Assembly (NCBI GenBank): GCA_024408855.1
Contig: JAKSUQ010000012.1
Location: forward strand, 1-59,269
Reading direction: 5' to 3'
Length of the DNA: 59,269 bases
From: a bacterium
GTDB taxonomy: Bacteria > Cyanobacteriota > Vampirovibrionia > Gastranaerophilales > Gastranaerophilaceae
The position numbers were made by a program, and so were the translations under genes. The first letter of the stretch is position 1. Each line of letters opens with the position of its first letter. Below the pieces are notes generated by a model. That model did no database searches. It was not told the origin of the DNA and saw only the letters and a program-made list of their open reading frames with translations. Positions 16,325-25,566 of this stretch are shown piece after piece.

Positions 16325-18163
16325 ATGAAGAAATTATTGTCTTGGGTTTATATATTTATAATATTAGTGGTACTGCTGAGTTTGCTAATAAAGAGGGATG
16401 TTCCTGAGATGTATTGGGCCTCAAAACAAGAAATAACTGCAAACTCCGTAAATTATCCCGCAGAAAATAAAAACGTAGTACTCAACGGGATTGATTACTT
16501 GCAGTCGCAAGCACCAATCGGTAAGTTTGGTGGAGAACTTGTTATTTCAACAATCGGAGAAGGCCCGAAAACATTTAATCCTTGTAATACGAAAGATTCT
16601 ACATCAGCTACAATGGCTGAAATGATGTACGATGGACTGTTGTCAACTGATGCTCGTACCGGAATGGTCGTTCCTCAACTTGCAAAATCTTTTGAAATTA
16701 ACGGAAATGAATACTTAATAACTTTACGAAAAGGCATACGTTGGAGCGACGGAAAACCTATAACGGCAGATGATGTAATATACACTTACAAGGATATTGT
16801 TTTTAAGGGCTTGGGAAATACTGCTACAAGAGATGCAATGATGATAAAGGGTGAGCTTCCTCAATTGGAAAAAATTGATGAATATACGGTAAAATTTTCT
16901 ACACCTGCACCTTTTGCACCTTTTTTAAGACAGTTGAGCTATCCGATTGTACCTAAACATTATTTTGAACCTTATTCAAAGAAAGGTGAGTCAGTTTTTA
17001 ACAGCTTTTTGACCCCGAATACTTCGCCAGCGGAGATTGTTTCGAGCGGCGCATTCTGTCTAAAAAAATATGTTGCGGCACAAAGGGTTGTTTTTGAAAG
17101 AAATCCAAATTATTACAAAATTAATCTTGATAACAAACAATTGCCGTATTTGGATAAAGTTGTTTATTTGATTGTAGGAGATACAAATAATGAAATTTTA
17201 AAATTTGAGGCAAAAGAAACGGATATGATTTCGCTTAGAGGCTCGAATGTAGCAAGATATAAGTTAAAAGAGCCTAAATCAGATTATAAAATATATAATC
17301 TGGGTGCAGATACCGGGACTCTGTTTTTAGTAATAAATTTGAGTAACAGAAAAAATCAAGAAGGCAAGTGGAATGTTTCTCCGACAAAACAATCCTGGTT
17401 CAGGAATAAAAATTTCAGAACTGCAATAGATTGGGCTATTGATAGAAATTCCATGATAAATAATGTAGCACAAGGAGTTGCAAAACCATTATTTACAGCA
17501 GAAAGTCTAAATTCAATATATCTAAATAAAAATATCAAAGGTCATTCTGTAGATTTAAGCAAAGCTAAGTTATGCTTAAACGAGGGTGGATTTAGTTTAA
17601 AAAACGGAAATTTATATGATAGCTCCGGAAATCGTGTAGAATTCGATTTGTATACCAATGCCGGGGCTTTAGAACGTGAGTCTGTCGGGGTTATGATTAA
17701 GGAGGACTTGGAAAAATTGGGAATGAAAGTCAACTTTAAACCGATAGAATTCAATACTCTTGTGAATAAATTATCTAATACAAACGATTGGGATATGGCA
17801 ATAATGGGACTTACCGGCTCGCCATTAGAACCGCATGACGGCAAAAATGTTTGGCTTTCAACCGGACCCTTGCATTTATTTAATCAAAGAGGACAAAATT
17901 CTCTCAATAATGGTGTTTTTGATTGGGAAAATGAGCTTGATGAAATATTTGAAGACGGAGCTTTGAAATTAACATATGAAGAAAGAAAACTTGTATATGA
18001 CAGGTATCAGGAAATAATTTATGAGCAAAAACCTATTATTTATTTGTATTCGCCGATAAGAATTGTCGCATTAAGACAGAAGTTTAAAAATATTTATCCG
18101 ACACCTTTAAGCGGTTTGGTTTATAATTTAGATGAAATTTATATCGATAGGGAGAGTGAATAA
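16325..18163 (+). CDS. Family 5 extracellular solute-binding protein (peptide/oligopeptide type)
   Basis: A 612-residue periplasmic binding protein of the OppA/DppA class that delivers peptides, or in some members nickel or sugars, to an ABC importer. Residues 5-23 form an uncleaved-looking hydrophobic anchor or signal; no lipobox Cys is present. The family signature around Gly-Pro-Lys-Thr-Phe-Asn-Pro and Arg-Lys-Gly-Ile-Arg-Trp-Ser-Asp-Gly-Lys-Pro is clear, followed by the SBP_bac_5 body to the C-terminus. Its stop overlaps the ATG of the first permease (TAATG), so the genes are translationally coupled. It is slightly longer than typical OppA. Confidence 0.92.
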   Translation: MKKLLSWVYIFIILVVLLSLLIKRDVPEMYWASKQEITANSVNYPAENKNVVLNGIDYLQSQAPIGKFGGELVISTIGEGPKTFNPCNTKDSTSATMAEMMYDGLLSTDARTGMVVPQLAKSFEINGNEYLITLRKGIRWSDGKPITADDVIYTYKDIVFKGLGNTATRDAMMIKGELPQLEKIDEYTVKFSTPAPFAPFLRQLSYPIVPKHYFEPYSKKGESVFNSFLTPNTSPAEIVSSGAFCLKKYVAAQRVVFERNPNYYKINLDNKQLPYLDKVVYLIVGDTNNEILKFEAKETDMISLRGSNVARYKLKEPKSDYKIYNLGADTGTLFLVINLSNRKNQEGKWNVSPTKQSWFRNKNFRTAIDWAIDRNSMINNVAQGVAKPLFTAESLNSIYLNKNIKGHSVDLSKAKLCLNEGGFSLKNGNLYDSSGNRVEFDLYTNAGALERESVGVMIKEDLEKLGMKVNFKPIEFNTLVNKLSNTNDWDMAIMGLTGSPLEPHDGKNVWLSTGPLHLFNQRGQNSLNNGVFDWENELDEIFEDGALKLTYEERKLVYDRYQEIIYEQKPIIYLYSPIRIVALRQKFKNIYPTPLSGLVYNLDEIYIDRESE

Positions 18164-19134
18164 TGAATTTGTTCGGATATATTTGTAAAAGAATAGTTCA
18201 AACAATACCTTTGTTGGTGATTGTATCCCTAATAAGTTTCTTTATAATAAGACTTTCGCCTGTTGATCCGATTGCGGAATTACGTTTAAATCCGTCTATA
18301 TCTCAGGAAACATTACAAAAGGAAATTAAACGTCTTAATTTGGATAAACCAATAACAATACAATATATGTCTTGGGCAAAATCTTTTGTGCGAGGTGATT
18401 TGGGCTTTACAACAGAGGGAGAGAAAGTTTCTGTTAAGCTGAAAGAAAGAATTTTGAATACCCTTTTGCTTACTTCAGTTGTAATTTTTATGACTTGGAT
18501 AGTTGGAATTCCTTTGGGGATAATGTCTGCCTATAAAAAAGAATCAAGTTTTGACAGAATACTTACGATTTTAGCCAGTATTGGAATGGCTGTTCCGTCA
18601 TTTTTCTTAGCGATTCTTATGCTTATTTTTGCTGTAAAAACCGGATGGTTTCCGGTCGGAGGGCTTACAAGTTACAATTTTGATGATATGTCCTTTTTCG
18701 CAAAAGTTTTTGATATATCAAAACATCTTGTATTACCGGTTATAGTTTTATTCACAATTTCGTTATCGGGATTGCAAAGACAAATGAGAGCGAATATGCT
18801 TGAAGTTTTGGACAGTGATTATATTAAATATGCAAGAGCAAAAGGTTTGAGTGAATTTAAAGTTGTTTTAAAACATGCACTTAGGAATGCTGTTAATCCT
18901 ATGATAACTCTTATGGGTTTTGAATTCGCAGGATTGTTGAGCGGTGCAGCCTTGACTGAATATGTATTTCAATATCCTGGGTTGGGCAGACTTATTTTGG
19001 AAGCGGTTATGCGATCTGATATAAATCTTGTAATGGCTTCTCTTATGATGGGAACGATTATGCTTGTTGTCGGAAATCTTTTGGCGGATATACTTTTAAT
19101 GATTACTGACCCGAGATTGCGTGGTAAAAGTTAG
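18163..19134 (+). CDS. Peptide-type ABC transporter permease (OppB/DppB family)
   Basis: A 323-residue inner-membrane permease with six helices. The N-terminal signature Arg-Leu-Ser-Pro-Val-Asp-Pro is typical of OppB. The cytoplasmic EAA-type loop includes Tyr-Ala-Arg-Ala-Lys-Gly-Leu, which contacts the ATPase. Its ATG overlaps the upstream stop by one base. Downstream, 12 bases separate it from the OppC-like gene. Confidence 0.93.
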   Translation: MNLFGYICKRIVQTIPLLVIVSLISFFIIRLSPVDPIAELRLNPSISQETLQKEIKRLNLDKPITIQYMSWAKSFVRGDLGFTTEGEKVSVKLKERILNTLLLTSVVIFMTWIVGIPLGIMSAYKKESSFDRILTILASIGMAVPSFFLAILMLIFAVKTGWFPVGGLTSYNFDDMSFFAKVFDISKHLVLPVIVLFTISLSGLQRQMRANMLEVLDSDYIKYARAKGLSEFKVVLKHALRNAVNPMITLMGFEFAGLLSGAALTEYVFQYPGLGRLILEAVMRSDINLVMASLMMGTIMLVVGNLLADILLMITDPRLRGKS

Positions 19135-19146
19135 GCGGAATTATTT

Positions 19147-20220
19147 ATGAAATCGGAAATCTTACAAAGAATATTTAAAGATAAGTTTGCAAGAATTGCG
19201 TTTATAATGTTGGCATTTCTTTATTTTGTAATAATTTTTGCTGACTTTATATCTCCGTACAGTGCGAATTATTCTGACAGAAATATGTCTTATGCACCGC
19301 CATCAAAAATTTATACAATCACAACCGATGGCAAATTCTCAAGGCCATATACTTACAACTATGTAAGAGAATTTGAGCCAAATTTAATGCAAACGATTTA
19401 TAAACAAGATAGGACTCATAAATATTACTTAAAATTATTTCCAAAAGGTGAAAAGTATAAGTTTATGGGAATTATACCTACTCATAGACATTTGTTTGGG
19501 GTTTCTGATGGGGGAGATTTGCACCTTTTGGGTACGGATATTAACGGCAGAGATGTTTTTTCCAGATTGTTGTTTGGCGGAAGAATTTCAATGACGATTG
19601 GTTTTTTGTCGTTATTGATAGTTTTTCCTATTGGTTTAATATATGGCGGGATTTCCGGATATGCAGGCGGTGTCGTTGATATGTTGATGATGCGTTTTGC
19701 GGAAGCGATTATGGCAATTCCTAATTTTTATTTGTTAATAATACTTGCGGCAATACTTCCGTCAGGAATGACGAGTGTACAAAGGTTTTGCCTTATTGTA
19801 ATTATACTTGCCCTGATAGGGTGGGCAGGTTTTGCGAGGGTTGTCAGAGGGATGGTTCTGTCAATAAAGAAAGAAGAATATGTGCTTGCGGCAAAAACTA
19901 TTGGTGCATCAAATGCAAGAATAATATTCAAACACATTTTGCCACAAACAACAAGTTATGTCATTGTTGCAATGACTCTTGCAGTTCCGTCTTATATATT
20001 GGCAGAATCCGGGCTTAGCTTTTTAGGTTTGGGAATACAGCAACCTGATCCGAGTTGGGGTAATATGCTAAAAGAAGCCCAGGAGTTTACCAATATCCTT
20101 TACAGACCTTGGTTGCTAACTCCCGGACTTTTGATATTTATAGCTGTTTTGTCTTTTAATTTGTTAGGTGATAGTATCAGAGATTTTCTGGATCCCAAAA
20201 GCAATTCCGGACGATTGTAG
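19147..20220 (+). CDS. Peptide-type ABC transporter permease (OppC/DppC family)
   Basis: A 357-residue permease with one N-terminal helix (about 15-33), a periplasmic insert of roughly 100 residues including Gly-Thr-Asp-Ile-Asn-Gly-Arg-Asp (the classical OppC Gly-Thr-Asp-x2-Gly-Arg-Asp motif), then five helices. The EAA-type loop Ala-Ala-Lys-Thr-Ile-Gly-Ala is present. The insert is longer than in standard OppC and closer to YejE-like or cyanobacterial relatives. The operon ends here; the next gene is convergent and no OppD/OppF ATPases are linked. Confidence 0.92.
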   Translation: MKSEILQRIFKDKFARIAFIMLAFLYFVIIFADFISPYSANYSDRNMSYAPPSKIYTITTDGKFSRPYTYNYVREFEPNLMQTIYKQDRTHKYYLKLFPKGEKYKFMGIIPTHRHLFGVSDGGDLHLLGTDINGRDVFSRLLFGGRISMTIGFLSLLIVFPIGLIYGGISGYAGGVVDMLMMRFAEAIMAIPNFYLLIILAAILPSGMTSVQRFCLIVIILALIGWAGFARVVRGMVLSIKKEEYVLAAKTIGASNARIIFKHILPQTTSYVIVAMTLAVPSYILAESGLSFLGLGIQQPDPSWGNMLKEAQEFTNILYRPWLLTPGLLIFIAVLSFNLLGDSIRDFLDPKSNSGRL

Positions 20221-20237
20221 AAGGTGAATGAGGCTAT

Positions 20238-23018
20238 TTATCTAACTGGTTTTTCAGCTTGTTCTTCTTCAACTTCTATGCTTTCATTGCCCTCATCGTC
20301 GAGTTTGTATTTGCCGTTAACTATGTCTTTTTCATCTATATTGGCCTCTGTAGCTAATTCTTTTGCTTTATTATCACGTTCGGTTTGTGATTCAAAGGAA
20401 TATACCTTTCCATCTTTGTCTTGTACATAATATGTTGTTTTAGTACCTTCTTTTTTACCCCATAATTCTATTTCACCAACATGTGTTCTTGTACTACTTA
20501 CACGTTTAGCATTCGAATCTGCAGGTGTGTTAAAATGTGCTTTTATATCTTGGTTTTCATATACGAATTCACATCCGGCAATATTTTTAGGTAATTTTAT
20601 TTTTGGAGGCATTTCAGTAGCTCTTAGCATATCCAAATATACTTCTTTGTCAAAATTTCCGCTTCCGTAATTTTCTTGATCTGTCTCAAAAAGTTCTGCA
20701 ATTTTTTGACTACCGTCTTTACGGAGAGAAAGTTCATATAGAGTTTTCATTTTTCCAGGGTCAGCAATAATCCTTGGATTTTTAATAGCTTGAGCAAGTT
20801 TTAAATATCTGATTCTTTGTTTCAAAGGTAACTCTTTCAGACAATCATACTGTTCTGCTAATTTAGGCCAAGATGTTCCTGCTGCGACTTTACCTGAAAC
20901 TTCTTTATATTGAATTTCTCTTTTAAACGTTGTTGTTTCATCTTTTGTAGTTTCAGCTTTTCTGATAGTTTTCTTGTCAGGTTGAGGAGCTGGATTTGGC
21001 TTCGGTTCAGGGTCAGGTTTTATTTTGAATTTTTCTAACATGTATATTGCCCCGCCCAACAGTTCGTTGCAGTTTGTATTACTTCCAACGCCACCTATGA
21101 GTTCGGTCATCTCATTGTATTTTTGGAAATCAAATTTACCGTCATCTGTTTTGTACATATCAGCTATACTACATAATAGTTCTACTTTACCAGGTGCGTC
21201 CGGATAACGCCAAGACAAATATTCCTTGAAATCTTCAATGTCATCAATCCTACGGTCTTGATTGTTTATGCAAGCGGTTTCGTATTCTTTACGTGTGCCG
21301 ATTAATAAGTTCGTAATTAGTGCATAGGCAATAGCTTCCAGTGCACCTATCTCAACACCTTCTACTATTGATCTTGCAATATCGTCAAAATCATAATTAT
21401 CAATGTGTATATTGAGATCGTCTATAATTTCCACTGCAACATCTACTTGTCCAAATGGGGTATTAACATCAGTGTTTACAATTCTATCCGCATGGATTAC
21501 TATATCCCAGTGGTCTTCAACGTATTTACAGAATGATTTTGCAGTAGTTATAGCTGCTAAACCTGAAACAACACCACCATTTAAACCGTCAGCAACTGCT
21601 CCGGCTACACTCCTATTTCTGTCATATTTTTCTATTTTATATTCACAAAGTTTACATATCTTTTTGGCATCAGCTTCATTAATATCGCTAACTCCTGTAA
21701 GTACTCGCAAATCAACTGCAATATTATGGAGCTCATAATGCTCGAGGTCATCAGATTTTGTTACGGAATAATCCATACCGATTCTTTCTCCAATTTTCTC
21801 TGAAAGCTCACTGAGATCATATGTATCTCCATTTTTACATGTCAATAAATATTTTTGATCCAATTTTTCAAATAATTTTTTTCCCAAATGTTGCTCAAGC
21901 TCTTTTTGTGTACAACTTGTTAATTCATTATTTCGAGCATTAACGACTTTGTTATGTCGTGCAGCTATTGTGTTTTGGGTTTTATTTCCTCTTACTGATT
22001 TGTTATATGTATTATCGTTACCATCTACCTTATCGTCATGTGTGTTGATGAGGTATCTTTTTACTTTTCGACGAGTTTCACCACCCTCTGTCCAATTTAA
22101 AAGTTCTCCTCTTTGTTCTGCATTCATCATTTCTACCATTGTGCTGTTAACAAAATCATTATAAGCTGTCTGGTAATATGACGTATTCCATTTGTTATTC
22201 TGTTTTAACTGTTTCTTTAAATCATTTTTCAAATCTTTATAATTGATGGCATCATTTCTTTTATATTTTTCAAATACCATATCTACTATATCTTCGTAGT
22301 TTTTATTATATACATCCATTTCATAGTATACAATGACTTTATCAAAGATTTTTTTGTTAAATCCGCTTAAATCTCTTTTGTGTTGTTTTTTAAATGCATC
22401 TATCTCTTCTTTAGACGTAAACTCTTGTTCATCAAGTTTTGAAATTAGTGATTCAACAAACTTATTTGCTTCTTCATATTTAGGGTTAGTTACATATTTC
22501 CCCAAGGTTTCTATTAATGTATCCTTTGTGCATCTCTGGGTATAATCATCCAAATCTTCTAAATAAAGTTTTTCAGCTTGTCTTCTGAGATCTCCTGTTT
22601 GTGTATCTTCTAATGTTACTTTCGGTGAAGTGATACCATTTTCAGGCTTTTCTTCATTAACAGGAGTAAGTTCACCTTCAGCTATAACAGTAACGTCAGG
22701 ATTGACTACACTATCAGCCGAGTTTCCTGCTAAAACATTTGCTTGTGCTTCTGCTTCTGCTCTGGCTATTGCCGTAAGTTCTGTTTTTTCAGCTTCTGTT
22801 AGCTGTATGCCCCCTGTAATTGCGGCGCCAGCATTATAAGCATCAACAGCACTATCTATTTCATTTGCATCCTCTACTGAAAAAATACTTACGTTGTTAT
22901 CTTGTCTGTTAGCATAGTCAAGTATTTGTTGTTTTGCTTTACCTTTATTAGAAACATCATTAAATATTTCTTTAAATTTTTCTGTTTTAACTGATTCAAT
23001 GTTAAATGAATTAGACAT
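20238..23018 (-). CDS. Very large acidic orphan protein with Pro-rich linker and LysM-like C-terminal segment (926 aa)
   Basis: No family recognised with confidence. Residues 1-160 are Ala/Glu/Asp-rich and helical. Residues 160-640 are charged helical sequence with a short hydrophobic Gly/Ala patch (about 480-500, Ala-Val-Ala-Asp-Gly-Leu-Asn-Gly-Gly-Val-Val). A Pro/Lys/Asp linker (Lys-Pro-Asp-Pro-Glu-Pro-Lys-Pro-Asn-Pro) lies near 666-684. After it, Gly-Thr-Ser-Trp-Pro-Lys-Leu-Ala-Glu-Gln-Tyr (near 706-716) has LysM-like spacing, suggesting glycan binding, but this is weak. The C-terminus is acidic. AGGAGA fixes ATG 23018. There is no signal peptide. It forms a stand-alone unit between a transporter operon and a helicase. 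Confidence 0.85.
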   Translation of the reverse strand: MSNSFNIESVKTEKFKEIFNDVSNKGKAKQQILDYANRQDNNVSIFSVEDANEIDSAVDAYNAGAAITGGIQLTEAEKTELTAIARAEAEAQANVLAGNSADSVVNPDVTVIAEGELTPVNEEKPENGITSPKVTLEDTQTGDLRRQAEKLYLEDLDDYTQRCTKDTLIETLGKYVTNPKYEEANKFVESLISKLDEQEFTSKEEIDAFKKQHKRDLSGFNKKIFDKVIVYYEMDVYNKNYEDIVDMVFEKYKRNDAINYKDLKNDLKKQLKQNNKWNTSYYQTAYNDFVNSTMVEMMNAEQRGELLNWTEGGETRRKVKRYLINTHDDKVDGNDNTYNKSVRGNKTQNTIAARHNKVVNARNNELTSCTQKELEQHLGKKLFEKLDQKYLLTCKNGDTYDLSELSEKIGERIGMDYSVTKSDDLEHYELHNIAVDLRVLTGVSDINEADAKKICKLCEYKIEKYDRNRSVAGAVADGLNGGVVSGLAAITTAKSFCKYVEDHWDIVIHADRIVNTDVNTPFGQVDVAVEIIDDLNIHIDNYDFDDIARSIVEGVEIGALEAIAYALITNLLIGTRKEYETACINNQDRRIDDIEDFKEYLSWRYPDAPGKVELLCSIADMYKTDDGKFDFQKYNEMTELIGGVGSNTNCNELLGGAIYMLEKFKIKPDPEPKPNPAPQPDKKTIRKAETTKDETTTFKREIQYKEVSGKVAAGTSWPKLAEQYDCLKELPLKQRIRYLKLAQAIKNPRIIADPGKMKTLYELSLRKDGSQKIAELFETDQENYGSGNFDKEVYLDMLRATEMPPKIKLPKNIAGCEFVYENQDIKAHFNTPADSNAKRVSSTRTHVGEIELWGKKEGTKTTYYVQDKDGKVYSFESQTERDNKAKELATEANIDEKDIVNGKYKLDDEGNESIEVEEEQAEKPVR

Positions 23019-23151
23019 GATGTTATCTCCTATTATTAATCCTCGTTATATATATAAAGTTAATTTGGATTAACAAATTGCTTTTTTGTTAAGAAAAGTT
23101 AATATATTTCCTGCAAGCAAGTAATGAAAAGCATTTTATAAAATTGCAATC

Positions 23152-25446
23152 TTAATCAACATCTATCGGACTTTTTTGTATGGCTTCAATAGCTTCTCTT
23201 GCTGTAAATACCAAAGCTTCCGGGATATTTGATATAGTGCAAAGCTGTCTTAACACATCAACAACCCGCTTGAATGAACGAACGACGTCGCCCTCGCCTA
23301 TTTCTATATCACCGATTACAGTTTCCCATTCAGCTCCGTTTACCCACATTTCAATTAGCGGTGAGTAGAAACCGTTAATATACATAGGATCTTCTACATC
23401 ATAATATTTTTGTTGTTTTTCGATATCTCGTTTAATATCTTTAATTTTATTCAATGTTTTTCTGACATTAGGCGATAAAGGTAATCGTGAATACATATCT
23501 GCACGCATATCTTCGGTAGTAATCGCACAAATAACGCTTGCAAGTTCAGCCGGAGTATGATTTTCGAGCAATCCGGAAAATATGATTTTTGCCATGAATA
23601 ATTCATTTTCTGAACGTAACTGTGAGATTGTTATTCCTTGTTCTGTCGGATAATCATCTTTAAGATATTGGTAATTTATCAATACAGCTCTATGAGATAA
23701 GAATTTGTTCCAAAATATGTCTTTTTGTTTTTCAATTTCTTTGTCTAATGCAATCTGCTTATTTTCATATCTGTTGAGGATGTCTATTACTTTCATATGT
23801 TTTTTAAAAAGTTTGCAAGTATCACATTCAAAGGAATGCATATTGTTAAGCATAGATTTTGTTTGTTCCCCAAATGCGATTGCTTCTTCGGGCAAAGCTC
23901 TGTTTTTCTTTTTTTCTTGTTTTTGTATTGTTTTAAATACTTTTCTGTTTTGAACATAAATATCTCTGCATTTGTTATATTCAAGTAAATCTTTGTTTGA
24001 ACGATTACACCAACATTTGAAAGAATTACATTCATCAATTTTTTCCTGATTAAATTCTTTTAACTTAATCAAAGGCTCGACCCTCGAACCTGATGAAAAA
24101 TATCCAAAACTCTTTAAAACAAGCTCTTTAGCTTCTTCAAGCGAAAATCTTTGTAATAAATTCAACACCATTGAATAACTTGGAGAAAATTTGCTTTCAA
24201 GCGGATTTGCATCACTTAGTACCAATTCCGCAACTTCTTCAGGTGGTTGAAATGCAGTACCTACAATTGTAACGTAACCTATTTCATCCATTCCCCGTCT
24301 GCCGGCACGCCCTGACATTTGCAAAAATTCGCTTGGAGTAAGAGTTCTGTGACCGGAATCTGTTCGTTTACTAATAGAACTGATAACAGTCGAACGAGCA
24401 GGCATGTTTATTCCTGCAGCAAGCGTTTCTGTTGCGAATACAACTTTTATCAAGCCTTTTTGGAAAAGTTTTTCAACCAAAACTTTCCAGCCTGGCAGAA
24501 GCCCTGCGTGGTGTGAAGCGACACCCTGTAACAAGTATTCAATGTGCTTGTTTTTGTATAAATAAGGGTTTTCTGCAATATATTCATCTATTATTGATTG
24601 AATTTCTTTTTGTTCATCTCTTGTAATAAGCTCTAAACCGGCACATTTTTCCATTTGTTCATCACATTTTTTTCTTGAAAATGTGAAATATATTGCCGGT
24701 AACATGTTTTTTTCATGCAAGTTTCTTATCACATCCTTAACTACAGATTTTTTTTGAACGCTTTTCCCGCGACTAAAAACTTTCTTTTCCGGTTTGATTT
24801 TTTTATTCAAGTCGCCGGACGGAGTAAGTAGCGGCAACAGTGTATTGGGCTGTGAAGAATCAAAGTAATAAAATCTTAACGGAACAGGTCGAAAATCCGT
24901 ATTTATCAATTTTGTATCGGAATGTACCGTATTAATCCATTCTGTTAGTTTGTCTGCATTTGCAACTGTTGCGGAAAGTGCAATAATTTGTATATTTGTC
25001 GGACAATAAATTATACTTTCTTCCCAAACAGTCCCTCTCTGCTCATCATTCATATAATGAACTTCATCCAAAATTACATAAGATACATTTTTTAAATTGT
25101 CGGAAACTGAACCTAAGTTTGTTCCATAGAGCATATTCCGAAATACTTCCGTTGTCATTACAACGATTTGGGCATTTCTGTTTACGGAGGTATCACCTGT
25201 AAGTAACCCGACATTATCAGCACCGTATAGATTTGAAAAATCATTGAATTTCTGATTAGATAAAGCTTTTAAAGGAGTTGTATAAAAAACTCTTTTCTTG
25301 TTTTGCAATGCACAATGTATCGCGTGTTGTGCAATAACCGTTTTTCCGGCACCTGTTGGAGCACATACAACTACACTTTTTCCAGATGAAATGTGCTCAC
25401 ATGCTTCTTTTTGAAAGTCGTCTAATTCAAACGGGAAATCGTACAT
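23152..25446 (-). CDS. Ski2-like DEVH-box RNA helicase
   Basis: A 764-residue superfamily 2 helicase related to Ski2/Mtr4 and the bacterial HelY-like proteins; such enzymes unwind RNA for turnover or ribosome maturation. Q-motif-like Phe-Gln-Lys-Glu-Ala is at 11-15, Walker A Ala-Pro-Thr-Gly-Ala-Gly-Lys-Thr at 29-36, Asp-Glu-Val-His at 127-130, Ser-Ala-Thr motif III near 160, and motif VI Gln-Met-Ser-Gly-Arg-Ala-Gly-Arg-Arg-Gly near 370-379. The C-terminal half is the helical DSHCT-like region. A Cys-rich pattern (Cys-x-Cys near 490 and Cys-x2-Cys near 560) is visible. The gene is divergent from dgt. Confidence 0.92.
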   Translation of the reverse strand: MYDFPFELDDFQKEACEHISSGKSVVVCAPTGAGKTVIAQHAIHCALQNKKRVFYTTPLKALSNQKFNDFSNLYGADNVGLLTGDTSVNRNAQIVVMTTEVFRNMLYGTNLGSVSDNLKNVSYVILDEVHYMNDEQRGTVWEESIIYCPTNIQIIALSATVANADKLTEWINTVHSDTKLINTDFRPVPLRFYYFDSSQPNTLLPLLTPSGDLNKKIKPEKKVFSRGKSVQKKSVVKDVIRNLHEKNMLPAIYFTFSRKKCDEQMEKCAGLELITRDEQKEIQSIIDEYIAENPYLYKNKHIEYLLQGVASHHAGLLPGWKVLVEKLFQKGLIKVVFATETLAAGINMPARSTVISSISKRTDSGHRTLTPSEFLQMSGRAGRRGMDEIGYVTIVGTAFQPPEEVAELVLSDANPLESKFSPSYSMVLNLLQRFSLEEAKELVLKSFGYFSSGSRVEPLIKLKEFNQEKIDECNSFKCWCNRSNKDLLEYNKCRDIYVQNRKVFKTIQKQEKKKNRALPEEAIAFGEQTKSMLNNMHSFECDTCKLFKKHMKVIDILNRYENKQIALDKEIEKQKDIFWNKFLSHRAVLINYQYLKDDYPTEQGITISQLRSENELFMAKIIFSGLLENHTPAELASVICAITTEDMRADMYSRLPLSPNVRKTLNKIKDIKRDIEKQQKYYDVEDPMYINGFYSPLIEMWVNGAEWETVIGDIEIGEGDVVRSFKRVVDVLRQLCTISNIPEALVFTAREAIEAIQKSPIDVD

Positions 25447-25531
25447 AAATGCCTAACCTCTAAAACTATTCCTTATTCATTATTACATAATTTTTGCTAA
25501 AAATACAGTAAAAATCAAAATTAAAGATATT

Positions 25532-25560
25532 TTGTAATATTAGCATAGTCATAGTATAAT
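25532..25560 (+). promoter_or_regulatory. Promoter of dgt, predicted leaderless
   Basis: TTGTAA (25532-25537) is separated by 17 bases from a perfect TATAAT (25555-25560), followed by six bases and ATG 25567. The expected transcription start is the A of that ATG. A TTG at 25561 would lie in front of the predicted start, so it is unlikely to be used. Confidence 0.65.
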
Positions 25561-25566
25561 TTGGCT

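Noticed and set aside
25561..25566. TTG start for dgt two codons upstream
   Set aside because: It directly follows the TATAAT box, before the expected transcription start, so it would not be in the mRNA.
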